DNA from: Streptomyces rhizosphaerihabitans
Lineage (GTDB): Bacteria; Actinomycetota; Actinomycetes; Streptomycetales; Streptomycetaceae
Length of the DNA stretch: 64,000 nucleotides
Assembly: GCF_025399795.1 (NCBI RefSeq)
Contig: NZ_JAODTZ010000045.1
Location: forward strand, 25,705 to 89,704
Reading direction: 5' to 3'
The position numbers and the translations under genes are program-made. The notes under the pieces are model-generated. The model ran no database searches and was not told where the DNA came from. It worked only from the letters and a program-made list of their open reading frames with translations. Each line of letters starts with the position of its first letter. Within the stretch, counting starts at the first letter, position 1. This document shows, in pieces, positions 42,328-50,331 of the stretch.

Positions 42328-43332
42328 GTGAACAGCAGTACACGGAGTCTGCGGGGCGGAATGCGGGTGGCCGTGCTCGCTCTGCTGTGGGGCTCGACCT
42401 TCCTCTGGATCGAACTGGCGCTGCGCGGGCTCTCCCCGCTCCAGGTCACGTTCGTCCGCTGTGCCCTCGGCGCGCTCGTCCTCACCGTCGCCTGCTACGC
42501 GACGGGCCGGAGCATGCCCCGGGGCGTCATCGTCTGGCGTCACCTCGTCGTCGCGGCCTTCTTCTGCAACGCGCTCCCGTTCGCGCTGTTCAGCCTGGGC
42601 CAGCAGACCGTCGACTCGGGCCTGGCCGGAGTCCTGAACTCCACGACCCCCATCTGGTCGATCGTCCTCGGTCTCGCCCTCGGCTCGGAACGCGGGCTCC
42701 GCCCCGTCCGTCTGACGGGCCTTCTGCTCGGTTTCGCCGGCACGATCGTCATCTTCGCCCCCTGGCGGACGAACGGGTCCATCGGCTGGGGTGCCCTCGC
42801 CATCCTCGGCGCGGCCGCCAGCTACGCCGTCGCGTTCACGTACATGGGTCGCACCCTGGTCCGTAAGGGCACCCCCACCATCTCCCTCTCCGCCGCCCAG
42901 CTCGTCGCCGCGAGCGGACTGACCGCCATCACGATGCCGATCGGTGGCCTGGAGTCGATCCACCCCGGTCCGACCGTCCTGGTCGCGGCTGTCGTTCTCA
43001 GTGTGTTCTGCACCGCGGCCACGTTCCACCTCACCTACCGGATCATCAACGATGAAGGCGCCACCAGCGCGGCCGTGGTCGGCTATCTGCTGCCGGTGGT
43101 GTCCGTTCTCCTCGGCGCGGTCGTCCTGGGCGAACACCTCAGTGTCCGGGTGGTGCTGGGCATGGCCGTGGTGCTCGTGGGCGTCGGGATGACACGGCAG
43201 AACGGGACCCCGGCCACGCCTGCGGCTCCGGCCGACGGGCAGTCGGCGGTGGGCGCGTCTGCGGCCTTCGGGAAGCCGGCGGTCGAGAACGCGACGGCCA
43301 CCGCAATCGGTCTCGGTGCCTGCGATTCTTGA
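42328..43332 (+). CDS. EamA/DMT-family transporter
   Basis: A 334-residue membrane carrier with ten predicted helices and two EamA repeats (WGSTFLWIELALRGLSPLQ in the first; GALAILGAAASYAVAFTY opening the second). DMT exporters carry amino acids, purines or other metabolites. Start GTG 42328; ATG 42361 is possible. The last 35 residues are a soluble Ala-rich tail. Probably controlled by the divergent LysR gene. Confidence 0.92.
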   Translation: MNSSTRSLRGGMRVAVLALLWGSTFLWIELALRGLSPLQVTFVRCALGALVLTVACYATGRSMPRGVIVWRHLVVAAFFCNALPFALFSLGQQTVDSGLAGVLNSTTPIWSIVLGLALGSERGLRPVRLTGLLLGFAGTIVIFAPWRTNGSIGWGALAILGAAASYAVAFTYMGRTLVRKGTPTISLSAAQLVAASGLTAITMPIGGLESIHPGPTVLVAAVVLSVFCTAATFHLTYRIINDEGATSAAVVGYLLPVVSVLLGAVVLGEHLSVRVVLGMAVVLVGVGMTRQNGTPATPAAPADGQSAVGASAAFGKPAVENATATAIGLGACDS

Positions 43333-43375
43333 GTGCCACCTGAGAATCCTCGTCACAACGGCGTCGGACCACCGT

Positions 43376-44566
43376 TCACAGGCCCGCTATCGCGTTCCAG
43401 CGCTTGGCGAACTCGGTGCGTTCGGTGGACGTGATGTCGCGGGCGATCGCGAGGCGCTTGCGCATGGTCGCGTCCGGGAAGATCAGAGGGTCCTCGGCGA
43501 GGGCCGCGGTGTCCTCGTCATTGGAGGAGGCGAGGACGTCCTGGGCGGCGGGGACCGGACACACGTAGTTGACCCAGGCGGCCAGCTCGGCGGCGACCTC
43601 GGGCTCGTAGTAGTAGTCGATGAGCTTCTCCGCGTTGGCCTTGTGCCGGGCCAGGTCGGGGATCATCAGCGACTCGGCCCACAGCTCGGCGCCCTCCTCG
43701 GGGACGACGAAACGGATGTCGGGGTCGTCGGCCTGGAGCTGGATCACGTCGCCCGAGTAGGCCTGGCAGGCCAGCACGTCGCCGCTGGAGAGGTCCTTGA
43801 TGTAGTCGTTGCCGGTGAAGCGGCGGATCTGGCCGCTGCGCACCCGCTTCTCGACCTGCTCGCACACCTGGTGGAAGTCGTCCGCCCGCCACTTCGTGAT
43901 GTCGACGCCGTTGGCCTGCATGAGCAGCGCGAACGCCTCGTCCAGGCCGGAGAGCAGGGTGACCCGGCCCTTGAGGTCGTCGGCCCACAGATCGGACACG
44001 TGCTTGATCTCGCGGCCGACCTTGCGACGGTTGTACGCGATGCCGGTGATCCCCGACTGCCACGGCACCGAGGACTTGCGGCCGGGATCGAAGGCGGGCG
44101 AACTCAGCAGCGGATCGAGGTACTTGGTGACGTTCGGCTGCTTGGCCCGGTCCATCTCCTGGACCCAGCCGAGCCGGACGAACCGGGCGCACATCCAGTC
44201 GCTGATGACGATGAGGTCGCGGCCGGTCCGCTGGTGGTTCATCAAGGACGGACTGATCTTGCCGAAGAACTCGTCGTTGTCGTTGATCTCCTCGATGTAG
44301 TCGACGGAGATCCCGGTGCGCTTCTCGAACGCGGCGAGCGTCGGCCGCCGGGTGGTGTCCTCGTCATCGGTGTCGATGTACAGCGGCCAGTTGGCCCAGG
44401 TAAGCCGCTTGTCCGTGGCGGACAGGTCGGCTCCGGCCCGGTCGCCAGGTCCCACGTACGCCGCCGGTACCCCGCATCCCGCGAGGGCTCCGAGCGCGGC
44501 ACCACCACCCAGGGCGTGCAACAGGGACCGGCGGGACAGGGGCGAGGTCTTCCGATTCACTGGCAC
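43376..44566 (-). CDS. second PotD-like polyamine-binding lipoprotein
   Basis: Receptor of about 396 residues, a paralogue of the PotD at 26073-27320. Both share RRFTGNDY, DYYYEPE and NYVCPV. The leader has SRRSLLHA (Arg12-13) and lipobox LAGC with Cys31. Start is GTG at 44566 (or 44560). The frame is open further upstream, but that part would overlap the kinase gene's 3' end and lacks coding character. No permease or ATPase accompanies it. It follows the two-component genes on the same strand (83-base gap), so it may be co-transcribed with them and either feed PotABC or act as a sensor accessory. Confidence 0.88.
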   Translation of the reverse strand: MPVNRKTSPLSRRSLLHALGGGAALGALAGCGVPAAYVGPGDRAGADLSATDKRLTWANWPLYIDTDDEDTTRRPTLAAFEKRTGISVDYIEEINDNDEFFGKISPSLMNHQRTGRDLIVISDWMCARFVRLGWVQEMDRAKQPNVTKYLDPLLSSPAFDPGRKSSVPWQSGITGIAYNRRKVGREIKHVSDLWADDLKGRVTLLSGLDEAFALLMQANGVDITKWRADDFHQVCEQVEKRVRSGQIRRFTGNDYIKDLSSGDVLACQAYSGDVIQLQADDPDIRFVVPEEGAELWAESLMIPDLARHKANAEKLIDYYYEPEVAAELAAWVNYVCPVPAAQDVLASSNDEDTAALAEDPLIFPDATMRKRLAIARDITSTERTEFAKRWNAIAGL

Positions 44567-44648
44567 GCGCCGAGCATGGCTGCCCGGGCTCGGTCCGGAC
44601 AATGGACGCTGCGTCGACCGGTCGCCCGCCGACCCGACACCCTGTCGA

Positions 44649-46385
44649 TCAATTTCCGAGCGTTTCGAAGACTCCGGGCGCATGGCCGTCGGCCGGGCGC
44701 GCGCGAGAAGCCTGTCCGTCGGGCTGCCTCGCACGAAAGGCGCGGCCATCGGCCGGCCGTACGCGGGAGGCGGGCCCGTCGGCCGGCCCCGGCGGGGGGA
44801 CCGGCCGTCCGCAGGGCGGGAACGTGACCCTCACCGTCAGGCCGCCCTGCGGACGGGGCCACGCCTCGACGGTGCCGCCGTGGGCGGTGGCGACGGCCGT
44901 GACGATCGACAGGCCGAGGCCCAGGCCCTCGCGATGGTGGCCCTTCCCGTGCGGGCGGGGCCGGGGATGCGCCCGGGTCCGTTCCGCGCCCAGGCGCCGG
45001 AACGGCTGGAAGAGTCCGGCCACCTGGTCGCGCGGGATCACCGGGCCGGTGTTGTCGATCCGCAGGACAGGTCGCCCCGCCTCCGTCCCGGTCCACAGGC
45101 GAACCCAACTCTCCTCGTTCTCCGGGTTGTTGTGCCGTACTGCATTGTCGGCGAGGTTGACCACGAGCCGCTCGATCAGCTGGGGGTCGCCCAGCACGAG
45201 CGCGGAGCCGAGGTCGGCCCGCACCTGAGGCCGCCCATCCCCTGACCCGCCGTCCCCTGACCCACCACGCGCGAACCCGCCCTCCTCCGACCCGGCGTGC
45301 TCAGAGCCGTCGCCCTCGAATCCCTCGACCTCGGACCCGTCACCCCCGGCCCCGTTGCACTCCGACCCACCGGTCGACTCCCCGTCTCCGTCCACCACCG
45401 CCCCGTGCGGGAACCACTCCCGCACCATCTCGGCAAGGTCGATGAACTCCCGGCACTGAAGGCCCCGTTGGCTGCGTGCGAGTGTCAGCAGGGCGTCGAT
45501 GAGCCGCGCCTGTTCCTGTCCGGCGGCGCGTACCCGCAGGCATGCGGCCCGCAGGCTCTCCACCGACGCCCCGGGGTCGGCGAGCGCGACGTCCACGATC
45601 GCCTGCTGGAGCGTGAGCGGAGTGCGCAGTTCGTGCGACGCGTTGGCGACGAACTGCTTCTGCGCCTCGAACGCGCCTTCCAGCCTCCCCAGTACGTCGT
45701 CGAAGGTGTCCGCCATCGCCTTGAGCTCGTCCTCGGGGCCCGGTACCGCCAGCCGCTGACGGAGGTTGTCCGCGGAGATGCGCCGGGCGGCGGCGGTCAT
45801 CGTGCGCAGCGGCGCGAGAACGCGTCCGGCCATCAGCCAGCCCAGGGCCACGGAGGCGAAGGTCATCACGGCGAGCGCGATGCCCGCCTCGACCAGCAGC
45901 TGGTGCAGTTGATCGGCGCGCAGGGCCTCGGCGTACATCGTGAGCGTCGGCGGATCGGGGCTGGTGAAGGTGCTGCCCCCGGGCAGCCCCGGCCCCACGG
46001 ACGAGCCGATCGCCGTCGACGGCGTGGACCGCGACGCGAGCAGGTAGGTGAAGCCGAGCAGAGCCGCCCCCGCCACCATGAACAGGGCGCTGTAGAGCAG
46101 GGTCAGCCGCCAGCGAATACTGCGCGGGGCCAGCCGCCACCGAATTCCGCCCGGGGCGGGTCGTCGACGAAGAGCGCCTCGGCCCGGCCGTCGACGAAGA
46201 GCACCCGAGGCCAGTCGTCGGCGAAGAGCGCCTGGGGCCGACCGCCGGCGGAGGTCGCGCGGCCCCGGCCACCAGCGGTGACCGCCCGGTGCCGGTCGCG
46301 GGCGGGGAACGCGCGCCGCGGGCCGGTACCGGGGGCGCTCGTCGTACGGGTCCGGCCGGTCCGGGCCTGAAGGTCCGTCCGTCAT
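44649..46385 (-). CDS. sensor histidine kinase with repeat and low-complexity inserts
   Basis: A 578-residue membrane kinase. Residues 40-93 are a basic 9-residue repeat (RRRxAPGAL-like), then a first helix (LYSALFMVAGAALLGFTYLL), a short extracellular loop, a second helix (ALAVMTFASVALGWLMAG), HAMP, and the phospho-acceptor in NASHELRTPL (His about 251). Between dimerisation and ATPase domains lies an unusual acidic Gly/Ser insert (about 330-386). ATPase motifs follow: NLADNAVRHN, and GLGLGLSIV. The C-terminal 60 residues are a repeat of PADGxAxRAR type. Start overlaps the regulator's stop (ATGA 46382-46385). Confidence 0.9.
   Translation of the reverse strand: MTDGPSGPDRPDPYDERPRYRPAARVPRPRPAPGGHRWWPGPRDLRRRSAPGALRRRLASGALRRRPGRGALRRRPAPGGIRWRLAPRSIRWRLTLLYSALFMVAGAALLGFTYLLASRSTPSTAIGSSVGPGLPGGSTFTSPDPPTLTMYAEALRADQLHQLLVEAGIALAVMTFASVALGWLMAGRVLAPLRTMTAAARRISADNLRQRLAVPGPEDELKAMADTFDDVLGRLEGAFEAQKQFVANASHELRTPLTLQQAIVDVALADPGASVESLRAACLRVRAAGQEQARLIDALLTLARSQRGLQCREFIDLAEMVREWFPHGAVVDGDGESTGGSECNGAGGDGSEVEGFEGDGSEHAGSEEGGFARGGSGDGGSGDGRPQVRADLGSALVLGDPQLIERLVVNLADNAVRHNNPENEESWVRLWTGTEAGRPVLRIDNTGPVIPRDQVAGLFQPFRRLGAERTRAHPRPRPHGKGHHREGLGLGLSIVTAVATAHGGTVEAWPRPQGGLTVRVTFPPCGRPVPPPGPADGPASRVRPADGRAFRARQPDGQASRARPADGHAPGVFETLGN
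46108..46269 (-). repeat. 27-bp in-frame tandem repeat in kinase N-terminus
   Basis: Six 27-base units with exact spacing, coding for nine-residue blocks such as RRRSAPGAL, RRRLASGAL, RRRPGRGAL and RRRPAPGGI. The three central units share CGTCGACGAAGAG or close variants on the plus strand. Confidence 0.88.
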
Positions 46386-47038
46386 GCGATCCGATATCCC
46401 GCCCGGTCGACCGTCGCGATCAGCGGAGGCTCCCCCAGCTTGCGACGCAGACGGCTCACCGTGACCTTCACGGTCTGGCTGAAGGGGTCGGCCGCCTCGT
46501 CCCAGGCGCGCTCCAGGAGTTCCTCGGCGGAGACCACGGTGCCCTGCGCGGCCAGCAGGAGTTCGAGCACGGCGAACTCCTTCGGACTGAGGGCGAGCCC
46601 CGAACCGCCCCTGGTCGCCTGCCGCCTCGCCGGGTCGAGCCGCAGCTCCCCGCGGACCAGGACAGGAGGCAGCGCCGGCTGCGCACGCCGAGCCAACGCC
46701 CGTATACGCGCGACGAGTTCGGCGAACGCGAACGGCTTCGGCAGATAGTCGTCGGCACCGAGGCCGAGCCCCATGACCCGGTCGGCCACCGTGCCGGACG
46801 CGGTGAGCATCAGCACCCGCGCCCGGCTGTCGCCCGCGGTCAGCGTCCGGCACACCTGGTCGCCGTGCACGCCGGGCAGATCGCGGTCGAGCACGACGAC
46901 GTCGTACCCGTTGACATCTGCGCGCTCCAGCGCCGTGGGCCCGTCCAGCGCGAGATCGACCGCCATGCCCTCGCGGCGCAGCCCGGCGGCCACGGTCTCG
47001 GCGAGCTCTTCATGGTCCTCGACCACCAGCACACGCAT
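46382..47038 (-). CDS. OmpR-family response regulator
   Basis: A 218-residue regulator. Receiver domain with acidic pair Glu7-Asp8, phospho-acceptor Asp51 in VVLDRDLPG, and Lys in YLPKPFAFAELVARI. C-terminal winged helix with LSPKEFAVLELLLAAQGTVV and VKVTVSRLRRKLG. ATG 47038. Overlaps the kinase start by 4 bases, so the two are co-translated. Divergent from a secreted-protein gene 317 bases away; that gap is CAC/GCA-rich and shows no clear promoter, but is the natural site for autoregulation. Confidence 0.94.
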   Translation of the reverse strand: MRVLVVEDHEELAETVAAGLRREGMAVDLALDGPTALERADVNGYDVVVLDRDLPGVHGDQVCRTLTAGDSRARVLMLTASGTVADRVMGLGLGADDYLPKPFAFAELVARIRALARRAQPALPPVLVRGELRLDPARRQATRGGSGLALSPKEFAVLELLLAAQGTVVSAEELLERAWDEAADPFSQTVKVTVSRLRRKLGEPPLIATVDRAGYRIA

Positions 47039-47355
47039 GGCGGTCAGTGTGGCGGGCCGGTGGTTGCACGGGCATAAGCGTTCCCTGTGCGGGCTCGCGC
47101 CTTCCCCGGCGGCCTCCGGCTGCTTGTTGCGTCGCGATAAGGACGGCCGTTCCCGTGCCGTAACCGCCCCCGGGCTTGTCTGGAGCACAACACGACACAG
47201 CGCACCCCGCCACAACGCGTCCCAGCCCGACCGATCACGCCACGACGCAGCGCGGCACGACATCGCGGCACCACGCAGCAGGGCACAGCGGTGCGCCACC
47301 GTGCCCCATCGCACCCGAACCGGCGGCACCGCCGCCCACCACATGGAGGAACCCC

Positions 47356-48078
47356 ATGCGTGCACTGGCCACTCGGCCACAACGACTCGCCCTGGCCTGC
47401 GCCCTGATCTCGGCCGCCGCGCTCGGGACCGTCAGCGCCTCGGCGGCTTCGGCGTCCGACAGGTCCACCGTGACCGACGCGACAGCCGTGACCTCGGCGT
47501 CGGCGCGGCTCACGCTGCGCGCCGGGACCGGCGAGCCGCCCAAGGGAGGCCTGCCGCCCAAGGGAGCGCTGCCCGCGATCGCTTACCGGCCGACCGCGCA
47601 GGCGCCCGGCGACGTGAACATCGCCAACGGCCTGTTCGCGACCTGTATGCGTGACCGCGGCCAGAAGGTCTTCCCGGTCTTCCACGCCTCGAAGGACAAG
47701 CAGGGCCGCGTGCTGATGAGCGTGCAGATGAAGGCGGGCAAGCGGTTCGACCCGACGTCGAAGAGCTACCGGGCCGATGTGAAGGCGTGCGCGCCGATCC
47801 TGAAGAAGGCCGGCATCAGCTTCTCGACGGGAGCCGGCCTGCCGCCGCTGCCCGCGTCGGGCAAGCCCGGCAGCGGTTCCGGTACCGGATCCGGTGGCAG
47901 CTCGGCCGGCGGATCCGTCGGTGGATCCACCGGCGGCCCGGCCGCCGGTTCCACCGGCGGCAAGGGCGGCGGATCCATCGGTGGATCCCGCAAGCTGCCG
48001 CCGCACCTCCACACGGAGAAGGGACAGCCCGGCGTACGTGACCTGCCCTCGCTCTCCGTCGTGACCGAGAGCGCCTGA
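47356..48078 (+). CDS. secreted protein with Gly/Ser-rich tail, unknown function
   Basis: A 240-residue exported protein. Signal peptide RLALACALISAAALGTVSA (cleavage after ASA). The globular part (about 75-165) has two cysteines (LFATCMRDRG and VKACAPILKK) likely forming a disulfide, and KVFPVFHASKDKQGRVLMSV. A Gly/Ser/Thr repeat tail (GSGTGSGGSSAGGSVGGSTG) follows. ATG with GGAGG upstream. The fold is seen in other Streptomyces secreted proteins but no function is known to me. Its divergent position suggests control by the two-component pair. Confidence 0.85.
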   Translation: MRALATRPQRLALACALISAAALGTVSASAASASDRSTVTDATAVTSASARLTLRAGTGEPPKGGLPPKGALPAIAYRPTAQAPGDVNIANGLFATCMRDRGQKVFPVFHASKDKQGRVLMSVQMKAGKRFDPTSKSYRADVKACAPILKKAGISFSTGAGLPPLPASGKPGSGSGTGSGGSSAGGSVGGSTGGPAAGSTGGKGGGSIGGSRKLPPHLHTEKGQPGVRDLPSLSVVTESA

Positions 48079-48099
48079 GCCTTCGCGGAGGGGGAACAG

Positions 48100-48141
48100 C
48101 GTGGCCCCGGACGGGAGGATCGACTCCCGTCCGGGGCCACG
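48100..48141. terminator. bidirectional terminator, perfect 18-bp stem
   Basis: CGTGGCCCCGGACGGGAG and its exact complement with a GATCGA loop. It lies between the convergent secreted-protein and aldehyde dehydrogenase genes and serves both. Confidence 0.9.
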
Positions 48142-48186
48142 TGGTTCACACGATCGGAACTCGGCCCGTTCCCGGCCGGTTCGCGG

Positions 48187-49626
48187 TCAGCCGTCGAGCG
48201 ACGTCATCACGTGCTTGATGCGTGTGTAGTCCTCGAAGCCGTAGCCCGACAGGTCCTTGCCGTAGCCGGACTTCTTGAAGCCGCCGTGCGGCATCTCGGC
48301 GACCAGCGGGATGTGGGTGTTGATCCACACACAGCCGAAGTCGAGGGACTTGGACAGACGCATCGCACGGCCGTGGTCCTTGGTCCACACCGAGGAGGCG
48401 AGGGCGAAGTCGACACCGTTGGCCCACTCGATGGCCTGGGCCTCGTCCGAGAAGGACTGGACGGTGATGACCGGGCCGAAGACCTCGTTCTGGATGATCT
48501 CGTCGTCCTGCTTGAGGCCGGAGACGACGGTCGGGGCGTAGAAGTAGCCCTTGTCGCCGACCTGCTTGCCGCCCGTCTCGACCTTGGCGTGCGCGGGCAG
48601 ACGCTCGATGAACCCGGCGACCTGCTTGAGCTGGTTCGGGTTGTTCAGCGGGCCGTAGAGCACGTCCTCGTCGTCCGGCTGGCCGGTCTTCGTCCCGGCG
48701 GCGGCCTTGGCGAGCGCGGTGACGAACTCGTCGTGGATGGATTCCTGGACGAGGACGCGGGTGGCGGCCGTGCAGTCCTGGCCGGCGTTGAAGAAGCCCG
48801 CGACCGAGATGTCCTCGACGGCCTTGGCGATGTCGGTGTCCTCGAAGACGACGACCGGGGCCTTGCCGCCCAGCTCCAGGTGGACGCGCTTGACGTCCTT
48901 GGACGCCGACTCGGCGACCGAGATGCCCGCGCGGACGGAGCCGGTGATGGACGCCATCGCCGGGGTCGGGTGCTCGACCATCGCGCGGCCGGTGTCGCGG
49001 TCGCCGCAGATGACGTTGAAGACGCCCTTGGGCAGGATGCCGCCGAGGATGTCGGCGATCAGGACGGTGGAGGCCGGGGTGGTGTCCGAGGGCTTCAGGA
49101 CGACCGTGTTGCCCGCCGCGAGGGCCGGGGCGAACTTCCACACCGCCATCATCATCGGGTAGTTCCACGGCGCGACCTGGGCGCAGACGCCGACCGGCTC
49201 GCGGCGGACGATCGAGGTCATGCCCTCCATGTACTCGCCGGCCGAGCGGCCTTCGAGCATGCGGGCGGCACCCGCGAAGAAGCGGATCTGGTCGACCATC
49301 GGCGGGATTTCCTCGGACCGGGTCAGACCGATCGGCTTGCCGGTGTTCTCCACCTCGGCCGCGATCAGCTCCTCGGCCCGCTCCTCGAACGCGTCCGCGA
49401 TCTTCAGGAGGGCCTTCTGGCGCTCGGCCGGGGTCTTGTCCCGCCACTGGGGGAAGGCCGCGGCGGCGGCCGCCATCGCGGCGTCGACGTCCGCCTGGCC
49501 GGAGAGCGGCGCGGTCGCGTACGCCTCGCCGGTCGCGGGGTTGACCACCTCCGTGGTCCGTCCATCGGCGGCATCGCGGAACTCTCCGTCGATGTAATTG
49601 CGCAGACGACGCAGCTCGGTGCTCAC
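48187..49626 (-). CDS. gamma-aminobutyraldehyde dehydrogenase-like aldehyde dehydrogenase
   Basis: A 479-residue dehydrogenase. Catalytic Cys285 in NAGQDCTAA, Glu in LELGGKAP. The sequence is PatD-like, a group that oxidises 4-aminobutanal to GABA. Start GTG 49626 has GGAGG eight bases upstream. It is divergent from an Lrp/AsnC regulator and its aminotransferase. An aminotransferase making 4-aminobutanal from putrescine followed by this enzyme would give GABA for GabT. A hairpin shared with the convergent gene ends the transcript. Confidence 0.93.
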   Translation of the reverse strand: MSTELRRLRNYIDGEFRDAADGRTTEVVNPATGEAYATAPLSGQADVDAAMAAAAAAFPQWRDKTPAERQKALLKIADAFEERAEELIAAEVENTGKPIGLTRSEEIPPMVDQIRFFAGAARMLEGRSAGEYMEGMTSIVRREPVGVCAQVAPWNYPMMMAVWKFAPALAAGNTVVLKPSDTTPASTVLIADILGGILPKGVFNVICGDRDTGRAMVEHPTPAMASITGSVRAGISVAESASKDVKRVHLELGGKAPVVVFEDTDIAKAVEDISVAGFFNAGQDCTAATRVLVQESIHDEFVTALAKAAAGTKTGQPDDEDVLYGPLNNPNQLKQVAGFIERLPAHAKVETGGKQVGDKGYFYAPTVVSGLKQDDEIIQNEVFGPVITVQSFSDEAQAIEWANGVDFALASSVWTKDHGRAMRLSKSLDFGCVWINTHIPLVAEMPHGGFKKSGYGKDLSGYGFEDYTRIKHVMTSLDG

Positions 49627-49746
49627 TGCCCGGCCCTCCTGTCGGATGTCCAACGACTCAGGTGTCCACTACCTGAGATGCCTGGGCCCCACCCTAATCC
49701 GTGGCTCCACGTTTTCAACACCCCCGAACGGCCCAGAACTGCGAAA

Positions 49747-49799
49747 TCCGCAAGACGCGTACCCGTAAACAACGAATTTCATCGCCTGATCCTTGCGGA
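49747..49799. promoter_or_regulatory. inverted repeat between aldehyde dehydrogenase and AsnC genes
   Basis: TCCGCAAG (49747-49754) and CTTGCGGA (49792-49799) flank 37 bases that include AACAACGAATTTC (49769-49780). This is the expected place for an autoregulatory Lrp/AsnC site acting on both divergent genes. Confidence 0.45.
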
Positions 49800-49813
49800 A
49801 CTGTCGAGACGTC

Positions 49814-50329
49814 GTGCACAGTGGGGTCGTGGCCAGTCGCAGCGCGGAACCCAGGGACTCCCGCGAGTCCAGGAACGGCAGTCCCCAGGTGGACACCGTC
49901 TCCCTCGCCATCATCGAGCAGCTCCAGCAGGACGGACGCCGCCCGTACGCCGCGATCGGCAAGGCCGTGGGCCTCTCCGAAGCCGCCGTGCGCCAGCGGG
50001 TCCAGAAGCTCCTCGACCAGGGCGTCATGCAGATCGTCGCCGTCACGGACCCGCTCACCGTGGGATTCCGCAGGCAGGCGATGGTCGGCATCACGGTCGA
50101 GGGCGACCTCGACCCGGTGGCCGAAGCACTGACTGCCATGTCGGAAGTCGAGTACGTGGTGATGACCGCGGGCTCGTTCGACATCCTCGCCGAGATCGTC
50201 TGCGAGGACGACGACCACCTGCTGGACGTCATCAACAAACGCATCCGGGCGCTGCCCGCGGTGCGCTCCACCGAGAGCTTCGTCTACCTGAAGCTCAAGA
50301 AGCAGACCTACATGTGGGGAACCCGATAG
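49814..50329 (+). CDS. Lrp/AsnC-family transcriptional regulator
   Basis: A 171-residue regulator. Winged HTH VSLAIIEQLQQDGRRPYAAI and KAVGLSEAAVRQRVQKLLDQ, followed by the RAM effector domain (VGITVEGDLDPVAEAL, GSFDILAEIVCEDDDHLLDV). Start is taken as GTG 49814; TTG 49793 and GTG 49832 are alternatives. Only two bases separate it from the aminotransferase gene. Likely senses an amino acid or amine and controls that gene and the divergent aldehyde dehydrogenase. Confidence 0.92.
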   Translation: MHSGVVASRSAEPRDSRESRNGSPQVDTVSLAIIEQLQQDGRRPYAAIGKAVGLSEAAVRQRVQKLLDQGVMQIVAVTDPLTVGFRRQAMVGITVEGDLDPVAEALTAMSEVEYVVMTAGSFDILAEIVCEDDDHLLDVINKRIRALPAVRSTESFVYLKLKKQTYMWGTR

Positions 50330-50331
50330 CC

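Noticed and set aside
44567..44749. N-terminal extension of the second PotD-like protein
   Set aside because: It would overlap the kinase gene and place about 60 charged residues ahead of a lipoprotein signal.
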